Assembly: GCA_050084515.1 (NCBI GenBank)
Contig: CM114274.1
Coordinates: 2,542,001 to 2,606,000, forward strand
Reading direction: 5' to 3'
Source of the DNA: Blasia pusilla
Taxonomy: Eukaryota > Marchantiophyta > Marchantiopsida > Blasiales
Length of the DNA stretch: 64,000 bases
Below, piece after piece: positions 35,741 to 46,480 of this stretch. A model generated the notes under the pieces. That model was not told where the DNA came from and did not search any database. It saw only the letters and a program-made list of their open reading frames with translations. Each line of letters opens with the position of its first letter. Within the stretch, counting starts at the first letter, position 1. A program made the translations under genes and the position numbers.

Positions 35741-36050
35741 TATTGAAGATTGAGTTACAGTCAAGCTCATGAGACACCTGAACTGTACATTTGGTACTCA
35801 CACGAAGTAGGGAAGCTTAATCTTGGTTAGTCAGTTAAGCGCAATTATCTCAACTAAGGTTAATTAATCAAAATTAGTCTAACTCGAGACTATAGTTAAG
35901 GTTAGGGTTAGGCTTGCTTATATATACCCTATATAATTGAGAAGGGGACCACCTCCACTCATTCTCTTATTGCAAATTTTGTTCTACATGGTGGTGTGTG
36001 AGTGTGAGAGCCGTTTCCCACCAATTATGCTTCTTTAGCCGTTTTCCACA
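35741..36050 (+). repeat. Copia 5' LTR and primer-binding site
   Basis: 310 bp from TATTGAAGATTGAG to TTTTCCACA, followed immediately by TGGTATTAGG (36051-36060), a variant of the tRNA-Met primer site. The 306-bp partner is at 52406-52711. Both start TATTGA; most copia LTRs start TGTTGA, so the second base is probably mutated in the lineage. Confidence 0.9.
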
Positions 36051-36392
36051 TGGTATTAGGCGATAGTAGAACATCACTTGAAATTCTTGGTGTTTGAGGA
36101 GAGAAGAGAGGCAAGAGAAGACAAAATTTTAGTTTGGGAGAAGAAAATTTTGTTCAGAGCTGAGTGGGCTAGATTTCAGGTGGAGCTCTGACGGTGATAA
36201 AACTTTGGAGGCGTTTCTTAAGGCTTTCCTGATCGATTTAGCCATCTGGGTCCGCATCGGCTAGAATGACACTCAAACCTGGTTCTTTCCAACTTGTAGA
36301 GCTCATCGAGAGCTTTCCAACCCATCCAAATTTGCTTGATTTTGACATTATGAGCTCCTACACTAGCAATTTATGTGTAGGAAAGTGCAATT

Positions 36393-38398
36393 TTTCGTGC
36401 CCCTATTCTCCTTGAACGTCAATCTTTAGTGTTGCGGAAGCGTACGTTCAGTAGGTCACGATCTCATCGCCGATCTGCACCCAAACACGCACTCTCGTTA
36501 GTCGGGTCTGGGCCAACCAGCATTCCAACCCACCAAGTTCTCAACTCGGCGTCTCATCAAGCTCAACCTTCCTTAGTTCCTAGTTTCCAAAACATGGCAA
36601 GTCCTTCAAGACTTGGAACAGACTTCCTGGTTAGTCCAGGGATCTGAAACGGCACTTGCGCGCCTAGCGATCCCAACTGTTCAACAGACCTTGCGTGAGT
36701 TCCAAACCGAGACCCAAGTAATTGAGTCGCGGGGTGAAATCCAAGAGGGATGTCTAAAATCGCCTAATAGACTTGGTGCAGGTTTTCCAACCCAACCCCC
36801 AAACTCGCGTTCCGTTCCATGCCCTTGAGCCGCCCCGCAGCGCCCAAAGTGGGGTTCAAGTTCCGAGCACTCTCGGAGATCTTCCCCCTTACTAGTACTT
36901 CTGGGGTTCTCCAATAATGTCGCGTCCCTACTCTCCTTGAACGTCAATCTTTAGTGTTGCGGAAGCGTACGTTCAGTAGGTCACGAACTCATCGCCGATC
37001 TGCACCCAAACACGCACTCGTTAGTCGGTGCAGGCCAACCAGCGTTCAACCCACCGAGTCCTCAACTCGGCGTCCCATCAAGCTCAACCTTCCTTAGTTC
37101 CTAGTTTCCAAAACATGGCAAGTCCTTCAAGACTTGGAACAGACTTCCTAGTTAGTCCAGGGATCTGGAACGGCACTTGTGCGCCTAGCGATCCCAACTG
37201 TTCAACGGTCCTCGGGTGAGTTCCGAACCAAGACCCAAGTAATTGAGTCGCGGGGTGAAATCCAAGAGGGATGTCTAAAATCGCCTCAATGGACTTGGTG
37301 AAGGTTTTCCAACCCAACCCCCAAACTCGCGTTCCGTTCCATGCCCTCGAGCCGACCCGCGGCGCCCAAAGTGGGGTTTGGGTTCAAAGCACTCTCGGAG
37401 ACCTTCCCCCTTACTAGTACTTCTGGGGTTCTCCAATAAACCCCCTTTGGAAAAGGAGGGTCGGGCTCCTCATTGTGGCCCTCAGTCCGACTCCACTTCC
37501 AGTCATTTTTGGGTTGTTTCTCAGCCGCTGCTTATGCGTTTTCAGCGATCTTTGGTGCGTTTAGACCGGCTCTCCATAAGCTTTCTAATGCACCCTTATT
37601 TGATACAAACGCATCTTGGTGCTAAAAGTTATGGTCATAAATACAGTCGGAAACTCTCAAACGCTAGTGGCGTTCCAAATCCGGATCTTTCCTTTGGCAA
37701 CCCACTTCCTAGACTCGACTTCTTTCAAGTCTCATTCCGCGTTTGGTCTAGGTTTCTCGGTCATGACCACAACATCTGAAACGCGACGCTTCGCTCGCAT
37801 CTCGTCTCTTGTCTTCTCTTTGAGACTACTCCAACGCGCAAACCATCTTAGCATGAGCCCGCTAATGTTCCGATGTTCCGCTTGGCACTTGTTTGGTCTT
37901 GAGGGTCGCAACAAATAACCCCCCCCCCCTTTGGAAAAGGAGGGTCGGGCCCTTCATTGTGGCCCTCAACCCGACTCCACTTACAATCATTTCCGGGTTG
38001 TTTCTCAGCCGCTACTTATGCGTTTGCAGAGATCTTTAGTGCGTTTGAACCGGCTTTCTATAAGCCTTCCAACGCACCCTTATTTAATCCAAACGCATCT
38101 CGGCGCTAAAATTTATGGTTATAAATACAGTCAGAAACTCTCAAACGCTAGTGGCGTTCTAAATCCGGATTCTTCCTTTTGGCAACCCACTTTCTAGACT
38201 CGACTTCTTTCAAGTCTCATTCCGCGTTTGGTCCAGGTTTCTCGGTCGCGACCATAACATCTGAAACGCGAAGCCTCGCTCGTGTCTCGTCTCTTGTCTC
38301 CTCTTCGAGACTACTCCAACGCGCAAACCATCTTAGCGTGAGCTCGCTAATGTTCCGATGTTCCGCTTGGCACTTGTTTGGTCATGAGGGTCGCGACA
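36393..38398 (-). repeat. Solo LTR (gypsy element 1 family) split by another
   Basis: An LTR of the 3766-4747 family in reverse orientation inserted in the copia leader. The left part is 36393-36917 and the right part 37914-38398 (ending GGGTCGCGACA). AATT flanks it on both sides (36389-36392 and 38399-38402), a probable target duplication. No internal element sequence remains, as expected from LTR-LTR recombination. Confidence 0.85.
36918..37913 (-). repeat. Inner solo LTR nested in the outer solo LTR
   Basis: A full 996-bp LTR, TGTCGCGTCC..GGGTCGCAACA on the plus strand, with a perfect 5-bp target duplication AATAA (36913-36917 and 37914-37918). It belongs to the same family as its host LTR and lies in the same orientation. 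Confidence 0.92.
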
Positions 38399-38544
38399 AA
38401 TTAATGAAAAAAAGTTGTGCAGTTTGCTCTCTATAGGCCAATTTCGACTAGTTCTTTCATACAATCAATCAATTTTGGCAAATTGCAGGTCAATTTTTGT
38501 GTAGGAGTGATCGATGCTTCAATTGGAGCACTAGAGAGCCTGAA

Positions 38545-39470
38545 ATTATGTTTTTGTGAATGAAATTGTTCGTCATGAAATATTCCTCAACAGCATCACA
38601 AGCGAGAAGCTAGATAAGCAGAATTATAATATTTGGAAGTTTTGCATGAAACAATTTCTCATGGGTCAAGAATTATGGGAGCTTGTTACTATGGATGAGG
38701 CCAAGCCAGAAGATGACTCAACAGACTTGGATGTTCGTGGTTGGAACAAACGCGCAAGGCAAGTAATCCACTACATTTCAATAACGATCAGTTTGCCAAT
38801 GATAGGTCACATTCAAGATGTTGATAGTCCGAAGGAGACCTAGGATGCATGGGAAAAAGTGTTCCAAACATCTACAAAGGCCAGAAAACTTCAATTGAAA
38901 TAGCAATTGAACGAAGTGAGGAAAGGATCGTAGAGCATCAAGTATTATATTCTGAGTATCAGACATATTGTTGATCAGTTGAATAGCATTAGAGTGATAC
39001 TAGAAGATAATGATAGGATTTTGTTCAATCTTCAAGGCCTTCTAAAGGATTACAAGTCCTTTGATACCTCTATATCTTTGTAAGAGAGAAGTATCCAACC
39101 TTTCAAGAGTTAGTTCCTCTGTTAATCAGTGAAGAGATGCACCTAGTAGGCAACGATAGCTCGTTTAGTCTGCAAGAGAGTGCGCTATTTGCAGGTTATG
39201 GATCAAATAGAGGCAGGGGTCGTTGCAAAAGCTTCCGTGGTCGTGGTGGATATCAAGCACATGGAGGAAGAGGCACTGAATATAACGTCACTCAATCAAC
39301 TACGAATCAGTACCAAACACAATCACAAGGTGGTCATGGTGGAAATCGTTGGGGTCGAGGTAAGCAGCAGAGGGTCCCTGGATCTTGTAATTACTATGGG
39401 ATAAAGGGTTACTATGCAAAGTTTTGTTTCAAGAAGAAGGAGAATATGAGAATAGGAGCCTAATAACAAC
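38545..39470 (+). pseudogene. Copia gag
   Basis: Copia gag with the usual opening (SEKLDKQNYNIWKFCMKQFL, then MGQELWELV), the UBN2/retrotran_gag-like middle part broken by stops near 38842 and 38905, and an Arg/Gly-rich tail. The zinc knuckle reads CNYYGIKGYYAKFC: the second Cys and the His of the CCHC pattern are Tyr, so zinc binding is lost. Start codon uncertain. Confidence 0.8.
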
Positions 39471-39478
39471 AAAACTAT

Positions 39479-40925
39479 GTGGGGCAACAACACCAAGAGG
39501 AGTACCAAGAACAACAACATTCACAAACTCAACATCTCTTGGCCATGACTCATCATATGGGAGCAATGGTCAAGAAAGACTCGACAGCAGATTGGTACAT
39601 TGATTCTAGTGCATCAAATCATATGACCTCACAAGCTAAATGGTTCAGAAGTTTGGAGCCGGTGAAAGATCCTGCAATGGTGCTCAGAGGAGATGACACT
39701 CAACATCATACCACGCATACCGATAAAGTTCCAATAGCATCAGATGGTCTTTGTGCTCTTGGAGATGTTCTCTATGTTCCTACCATTGCAAAAAACCTGA
39801 TCTCTGTAGGACAAATAGTAGAACAGGGTTATTAAGTGAAGTTTAACGCAGATGATTGTTTCATTGAAACAATGGATGACCAAACTACGATAACCAAAGG
39901 AACTAGATTTGGCAGAATATTCAAATTAGATGTTTCTATGCTAGAGATTCAAACAACAATGTATGGTCAAACTGGCCAACAAGTCACAGATCTAAATGTG
40001 TGGCATAAAAGAATTGGACATATGAATCTTCAAAGATTATAGAGTCTTTCATCATCTAATATAGTAATAAGACTTCCTAAATTAGCGAGTCCTGCTGCGT
40101 TAGAGGTATATCCTGCTTGCCAATTTGGAAAACAAGCTAGATTTCCTTTTCCAAAGCAAGATAGAAGAGCATCTAGGATATTGGAGTTGATCCACAATGA
40201 TGTGTGGACAACATCACAACAAAGTCTTAGTGGTTACCAATACTTTGTATAATTTATTGATGACTTCTCTAGGAATATATGGGTATATTTTCTGAAAGCC
40301 AAGTCAAAGGTATTTTAAATGTTCCAAATATTTGGAGTTCTAGTAGAGAAGTAGAGTGGAGAACCCATTCTGAAATTGCGTTGTGATGGAGGAGCAGAGT
40401 ATCTTTCAACAAAGTTTGATGACTATTTACGTCAGAATGACATCCAACGTCAAGTGACTTGCCGTTACACTCCACAACAAAATGGAGTGGTTGAGAGGAA
40501 GAATCGACATATCGCTGAAGCGGCACGAGCTATGCTGAATGAGAAGAACATGCCTAAGGTGTATTGGGCAGAGGCTCTAGCATGTGTAGTCTTCTTAATC
40601 AACCGAACTCCAACAGCAGGAATTCATGATAAAACTCCATTCAAACTCTTCACAAGAAGTAAACCTAATCTTTCCTTCTTGAAAGTATTTGGCTGTATTT
40701 GTTAAGCTCATGTTCCCTCTGAGAGACGTCAAAAATTAAATCCTAATTGTGAAAGATGTATCTTCATTGGCTATGCTGATGGAACTAAGGGATATATATG
40801 CTACATTCCATCGTCTAGGCAGCTTATAATTAGTCGGGATGTTATCTTTGATGAGCTAAGGTCATGGTATGCTCCATCTGAGCCTATTCCACCTCTAAAC
40901 TCGTCTGTTGAGGGGGAGAATATGA
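39479..40925 (+). pseudogene. Copia protease and integrase
   Basis: The protease site reads DWYIDSSASNHMT (39590-39630): the family DSGA is DSSA here. It is followed by LGDVLYVPTIAKNLISVGQI. The integrase zinc region has VWHKRIGHMNLQRL. The core contains RCDGGAEYLSTKFDDYL and YTPQQNGVVERKNRHIAEAA (the catalytic Glu), then VFLINRTPT and the C-terminal FIGYADGTKGYI segment. Several in-frame stops (39833, 40040, 40703). Protease-integrase before RT defines Ty1/copia. Confidence 0.88.
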
Positions 40926-41209
40926 TTGTAAACCAGTAGACATTGTCTTCAACTTCCCCAAGTACTAGTGCAAGATTAGGAGAGATCCTAGATTCATCAG
41001 TTAAATCTGTGAGTCTATGGACAGGAAGAGTACGTATTCAGTCTATTGACACTAGTCAGAGCTTGAGTCAGGTGTCACAGGCATCTATCTCTGAACAACA
41101 ACTTTGTAGATCAAGTAGAGTTACACATCCAATTTCTAGATTCATAAATGAAGGTTTACTTGTGACACATCATGCATATATGATGACTACCCTTCAAGAA
41201 TAGGAGCCG

Positions 41210-41806
41210 AGTTGTTTAGAAGAAGCTGCAAGCAAAGTCAAATGGATTAAAGCTATGGAGGAAGAGCTTACTACATTAAGACATCAACAAACATGGGAGC
41301 TGGTTGATATACCTTTCGATAAGGAAGCTATTGGTTGCAAATGGGTTAAAAAAATCAAACACAATTAACAAATACAAAGCGAGATTGGTGGCTAAGGGCT
41401 ATGCACAACAATATGGCATCGATTATGATGAAACTTTTAGCTTGTTGCAAAGATGGCAACTACGAGAACAGTGGTTGAAGTTGCAATAAGTAAGAAGTGG
41501 AGATTATATCACACGGACGTCAAGAATGCCTTCTTGAATGGAGATCTATTTGAGGAGGTATATATGACTCAACCATCTGGATACAAGCATCTCAAGTTTC
41601 CATTTCGCGTATGTAGGTTAAAGAAAGCTTTATACGGTCTCAAAAAGCTCGAAGAGTTTGGTATGGCAAGATTACATACGTCCTATAAGAGTTGGATTTT
41701 AGGATATGTGATTCTGACTCCTCGTCATATGTCTTGAGAGGACAAGATGATACAGTGTGTTGTATGTTTACGATCTTCTCATAACTAGGAATACTAAAGA
41801 AATAGT
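41210..41806 (+). pseudogene. Copia reverse transcriptase, part 1
   Basis: RT start KWIKAMEEELTTLRHQQTWE, then GCKWVKKIK, DVKNAFLNGDLFEEVYM, QPSGY and LKKALYGLKK. The catalytic box reads YVYDLLIT at 41763-41774 onward: the first Asp of YVDD is Tyr. The frame is then cut at 41806 by gypsy copy B inside the codons for KEIVEQ. Frameshifts near 41365 and 41450. Confidence 0.88.
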
Positions 41807-42557
41807 TGTCGTGCGCATACACATCGCTACACAACATACATCGCTGTGATTGAACACACACACAAATACGCATGCTAACTCATGGCATCCAAACAACGAG
41901 ACAAGAAGTACCAAACTATCTCCAATCCAATCTCTCTCTACATCATCTCACACCATAGCTCTCAAAGGTGTGCACTCTCTCTCATGTCAAACCAAACCCA
42001 CTCTCCTAATGAGAGGCTTGGGTTACACTCACAAGGCAAGGTACCATAGCTCCGCCGCCTCATGCCAAGAGGTTCAACAAAGAGAGAATGAGCTCTCAAG
42101 CTCTTTCTCCTTGAGGTATACCCCTCCCCTCTCCCAAGCTCTCTCCATGCTAACCTATTCTCCCAAGTCACTTCCTTGGCTCTTGACCTGATGTAGGAGG
42201 TCAAGGGCCACTTACCAAAAATAGTAAGTCGATCATATACTCAAAATGGTACTTACCTAAAATAGTAAGTTCCTCAATATGGCTCCAAATGAGCCGAAAT
42301 GAAAGGGAAACCTGCTATCTCAGGTTTCCAAGGGCCTCAGCAAGTCACCCTTGACCTACTGGGCGTGTCCTCCACTACTCATGAAGGCGCTCTATTAGAT
42401 CCCACCGATCTATCCTAAAAGACTTGACAACTGTCGTGCGCATACACATCGCTACACAACATACATCGCTGTCACCGAACACACACACAAACACACATGA
42501 TCCCATGCTAACTCATGGCATCCTAACAACGAGACAAGAAGTACCAAAATATCTCCA
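41807..42557 (-). repeat. Composite 3' LTR of copy B
   Basis: Two similar terminal modules (41807-41925 and 42432-42557, both starting TGTCGTGCGCATACAC) flank a 504-bp module (41926-42429). The latter is almost identical, and equal in length, to 50981-51484 at the 5' end. The 504-bp module carries five consecutive hairpins (see findings). Confidence 0.8.
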
Positions 42558-42734
42558 ATCGCCCCCCTAGCTGGTGGTCCCTCTAACTCCAGATAGCCAT
42601 CTATCCCTACCTACCATGACATACATCTCTCGGACGCTAAGATCAAGAAGGCCGGGTGCTCATGTGGCCCCATCGTTAGTCGCCTCCTTGTCATCCATGT
42701 CACAGACACAAGTCGGAATGTAGAACTACCTTCT

Positions 42735-42880
42735 CTATGTACATCTGGGACACATCCATCGTCCCTAAGGAACCCTAGTGAGAGGTGGCGTCAAACATGC
42801 CATATGCCATCCTCTCGAACACCCATCACAGACTAGCATCGTACGCGCACTACCAGGGCGTAACCACACAACATACAACG
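42735..42880 (-). pseudogene. PHD zinc finger, copy B
   Basis: Minus strand: CMLC (42866-42877), a short spacer with the same two-base frame offset as in copy A, then VCDGCSRGWHMACLTPPL, TRVP, a stop, GRWMCPRC and a stop (42735). All eight C4HC3 ligands and the Trp before the His are present. Confidence 0.78.
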
Positions 42881-43950
42881 CAAGCGTGTAGGAACTACTG
42901 CTAAGCTCGGATCTACTGTACCATAAATGTTAGGAAGGTGACAAGGCGCACAATTACGCACATGGTCCTTCCATACCATACCATCGCGTCCCTCCAGCAA
43001 GAGAACACCCGATGGCAAAATGTCACACACTCTCAAGATAGTGCGCCCTACAGTCACATCCAACGTCGTCGGTGCCGTCTGCTGCAAGTAGACATAATCT
43101 CCCTGATGAAACCTCCGGATAGTTGGTCGATAACCACCACTCTGAATAGTCGATATCTCAACGTATCCCGATCTTTGTGCAATCGCAAGTTCTCGAACGC
43201 CATGGGCATCACTCTCAAAATAACTCACCCTCTGAGAACATGCTCGCACCCATACATCTGGGTCATCAAGGTTCAGCACCTCTTCACCATCTCGACGAAT
43301 GGCCGTAGGTAAATCTGGCTCTCGGCCATAAAGTAGCAAGTACGGTGAAAAAGACGCTAAGGATGCTTGCCTGTTGAATCTGTATCCCATCGCCAACCAT
43401 GGAAATTGGAGGTCCCAATCTCCTAGGTGACCTCTCTACAAGCCATACTTACGTAAACCCTCTTCATATCAGACAACTCTCTCCGCTAATCCATCCGCCT
43501 CGGGATGATCTCTCGGTCGCGGCGGTGGTCGATCAACGCTGATCACACAAGGCCTGGAACTCACCGCGAAACTCGGTACTCTGGTCTGTCAACACCTCAG
43601 ACGGTGCGCCATAATGACTCAGCACTCTGTCAAGGAAGGCATAAGCTACTCCCTCACTCGCTTTGTCAAGCAATGCAACCAACTCGATCCACTTCGAGAA
43701 GTGCTCGACCATCACCAACACATAACGACTGTGACGCTCCGTCAAGGGCAAAGGTCCTGCAAAATCCAAACTCCATCTATACCCTAGGCCCATGATCGGT
43801 AATGGATGCAACTGTGGAGTCGGAGCATTGAACGATGCTCGGACCCGATCACACACCATGCACCTGGCAACAAACTACTAAACGTCGCCCGCATGCCTCG
43901 CCACCAATATGAACTGGAGCAAGCTATACGCCCGCTTCACCCCAAAGTGA
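42833..43950 (-). pseudogene. Integrase, copy B
   Basis: Zinc region with ELGHFGVKRAYSLLQ and CMVCDRVRASF. Core GYRWSLDFAGPLPLTERHSR (first Asp) and LTDQSTEFRGEF (second Asp); the Glu segment is disrupted near 43450-43520. The C-terminal part (42833-43396) is open for 187 codons with LLYGREPDLPTA, GDYVYLQQTAPTTLD and WKDHVRNCAPCHLPN, and runs into CMLC of the PHD finger in the same frame. Confidence 0.85.
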
Positions 43951-44329
43951 CCCAACTCTCGTGGGCATCTTTGCACTAGTCGTGCTCTCTGCGAAGGATG
44001 CGGCACTACGCGTACTCGCCATCCTCCCAAACCCTCAAAACATGTGTCCCCTCCCAACGGAACTGGCCTGGCCTTTGTCAGGATCCGATCCCGCTCTCTA
44101 GCATCCATGGTGCTCGCAAAGGTCGCCAAAGACTGAAGGTACTCTAAGACTACTCCATCATCATGAATATCTCGGCCACTTGTCCTGTCCTCACTGGCCT
44201 CGGGATCCAAGGACTCTCCACTAGACCTCGCCATCGAAGTCTCCACACTCTGGCTCTCCATAGCCAACATGCCTAAATAGCCTGACGCGTGCCATCCTGG
44301 CACCGACTCCTCATTACTCTCTCCATGCC

Positions 44330-45629
44330 ATCGAGCTCCAGTCGTATCTCGCTGACTCGGGCATGGGTTACGACTCAACCCATCTGCATCTTGGTTGAGC
44401 ATCCCAGGTCTATGTACCACCTAAAAATCATACTCGTGCAACAACAGAGCCCATCTCGCAAGCTTCCCTGTAAGCTTGTCGGACTCCATCAACCACTTCA
44501 ATGGTTGATGATCAGTGATGATGGTAAAGGGGTTGCCGAATAAGTAACACTTGAAATACGCGACAGCCCACACCGCAGCCAAGCACTCACCCTCATACGA
44601 GATGTACTTCGCCTCTGCAGCGTTGTTCGAGCGGCTAGCGTAAGCCACCACGAACTCTGTACCCTCATCATCATGCTGGGTGAGCACCGCTCCAAGCCCC
44701 AACATGCTCCAATCTGTGTGCAATTGGAAAGGACGCCCCCTGATCGGTCTCCTAAAGATGGGTGCGGACGTCAACATGTCCTTGAGCAACTGAAATGCTC
44801 GCTCCTGCTTATCCCCCCAGTGCCACTCGTGATCCACCTTGGTCAGCAAGGTCACGGCTTTTAATCGAATCAATCCCTTGACGTATCGCCGATAGAAGTT
44901 CGCCAATCCCATGAATGCGCGAACACGGCTCACATCTATAGGGCGTGGAATGCGTGAGATAGCCTCTACCTTCGTCTGCTGAACACCAAGGCCCCTAGGG
45001 TATATCGTATGACCCAAGTACTCAATCTGGTCGTAGAAGAACTTGCACTTGCTTGGATGTAGCTTCAGCCCATGTAATTGCAATCGTCGAAACACCTCCT
45101 CTAGATGTTGCTCATGCTCCTCAACCGTGGCGCTAAAGACTACGATGTCATCAATATAACACCTAGCAAAATCCAGACCAGCCAAGATCCTATCCATGAC
45201 CCTCTGAAACTCAGCCGGGGCGTTCTTTAACCCAAATGGTAAGAACCGCCACTGGTACAAACAATCCTTCCCGTGAGGATCGATGCCCCAAAATGCCGTC
45301 TTCTCGCCTCGTCCTCCAACTGAGCAGGCGTTGATGGTATCCGACTCATAAATCAATGAATTGAAGACCTTTGCGTGACCAATCGCATCAAAGATCTCCT
45401 CAGGGGTGGGCATGGCATACCTATCGGACTTCGTCTGCCGATTGATAGGTTGGTAATCCCCACACATCCGCCTATCCGTCCAGTTGCCATGCACATCCTT
45501 CTTGGTGGGCATGATAGTGGCAGATGCATACTCCCCATGCGACATCTCCACTAGTCCTGCTCCGACCAAGTCCTGGCTCCTACTCTGAATCAGAGCCCTC
45601 TCCATATCACTCTGTACCTGTAGGGTCAT
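44330..45629 (-). CDS. Reverse transcriptase-RNase H, copy B (longest open pol frame)
   Basis: Open for 402 codons (45629 to 44421), then a stop and the RNase H tail (GMLNQDADGLSRNPCPS, the NxxADxLSR end). RT: ALIQSRSQDLVGAGLVEMSH, CGDYQPINRQ, FLPFGLKNAPAEFQRVMD, CYIDDIVVFS (catalytic), FMGLANFYRRY. RNase H: FQLHTDWSMLGLGAVLTQHD, YISYEGECLAAVWAVAYF, ITDHQPLKWLMESDKL. The segment between FNSL and FWGID differs from copy A (SSLDLQVGYHQLPIRLEDRH), showing a compensated double frameshift that removes the DLxxGYHQ motif, so activity is doubtful. Ty3/gypsy RT is certain. Confidence 0.9.
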
Positions 45630-45729
45630 CGGAAGATCGGCATATCACTCGACAACTCAATGCGGATCCCCGGTCCATTCAGCGTACCCAAATCCTCCAT
45701 GCTAAACGCAAAGCAGCTCCTATAACTCA

Positions 45730-46480
45730 TGAGGAGTATGCATAGGAAGCGGGAAAACTCACAAACGTGGGCAAGGCTGCCCACGGCCTGCCTACCTTGT
45801 TGACCACAGTCTGCGGTGGTCGATCATCGTGCCTCACTACCTGTGATCGACGACCTGGATCCAAAATGGAATCCACTAACAAAGGGGAGGGGCGCTCCAC
45901 TCTCGCATACGCCCTCCATAACACCGCATGGGGCACCAAGTTGGTCCACCATAGACGCGGGCGATGGGCTCTAGAACCTACACTCGCCGCATCCAAGAAC
46001 ATCTTTGGCGATCCAGGCACGCACTGATGAGCACTCGTCACCACGCGCGTGACTGGAGTCTCCTAATATCGGCACATTCTCCGAATGTAGGCCGAGAACG
46101 AGACAGTGCTCCTGAATCGCCGTAAGACCTCAACATCTCCCAAAACAACCTGGACCGAGTGTCACCAACCCGTTGCCTCGTCCAAAGACTCGATTGGCCC
46201 CGACATGGCCAACCAGAAATGACCAAATCAATGGTCACTACCGCTCTAAGTCATGCGCCCAACAACAAAATATCCTCGCTAGGGAACTCGTACCCTATAC
46301 GGGCGGATTGGCATAATAAGTCGGGAAAACGAGGCGTAATTGCGCCACATGTCGAGTGAGACGCGCCCGCAACATCATCATCACTCTCCACATACAAGTA
46401 CTACTCGCGACTCCTGCCTGCCAAAAAAGAGCTAACCGGTGCTAATCCCTCCAAAGAGATCTAACACTCGAATACCCTCC
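45730..46480 (-). pseudogene. C5-cytosine DNA methyltransferase domain, copy B (3' truncated)
   Basis: Motif I GIRVLDLFGGISTG (about 46432-46473), in one frame with the upstream protease-side linker. Motif II YLYVESDDDVA follows in another frame. Motif IV IDLVISGWPCRGQS (catalytic Cys 46203-46205), then TRSRLFWEML. Motif VI ENV (46073-46081). Motif VIII RPRLWWTN (45940-45963). After SFPASYAY near 45740 the sequence jumps to the RT leader, so motifs IX and X seen in copy A are deleted. At least four frameshifts. Together with copy A it defines the complete motif set. Confidence 0.82.

Noticed and set aside
36429-38436. Protein-coding genes in several open frames of 70-130 codons
   Set aside because: All lie inside LTR copies and recur in shifted form in each LTR; no domain.
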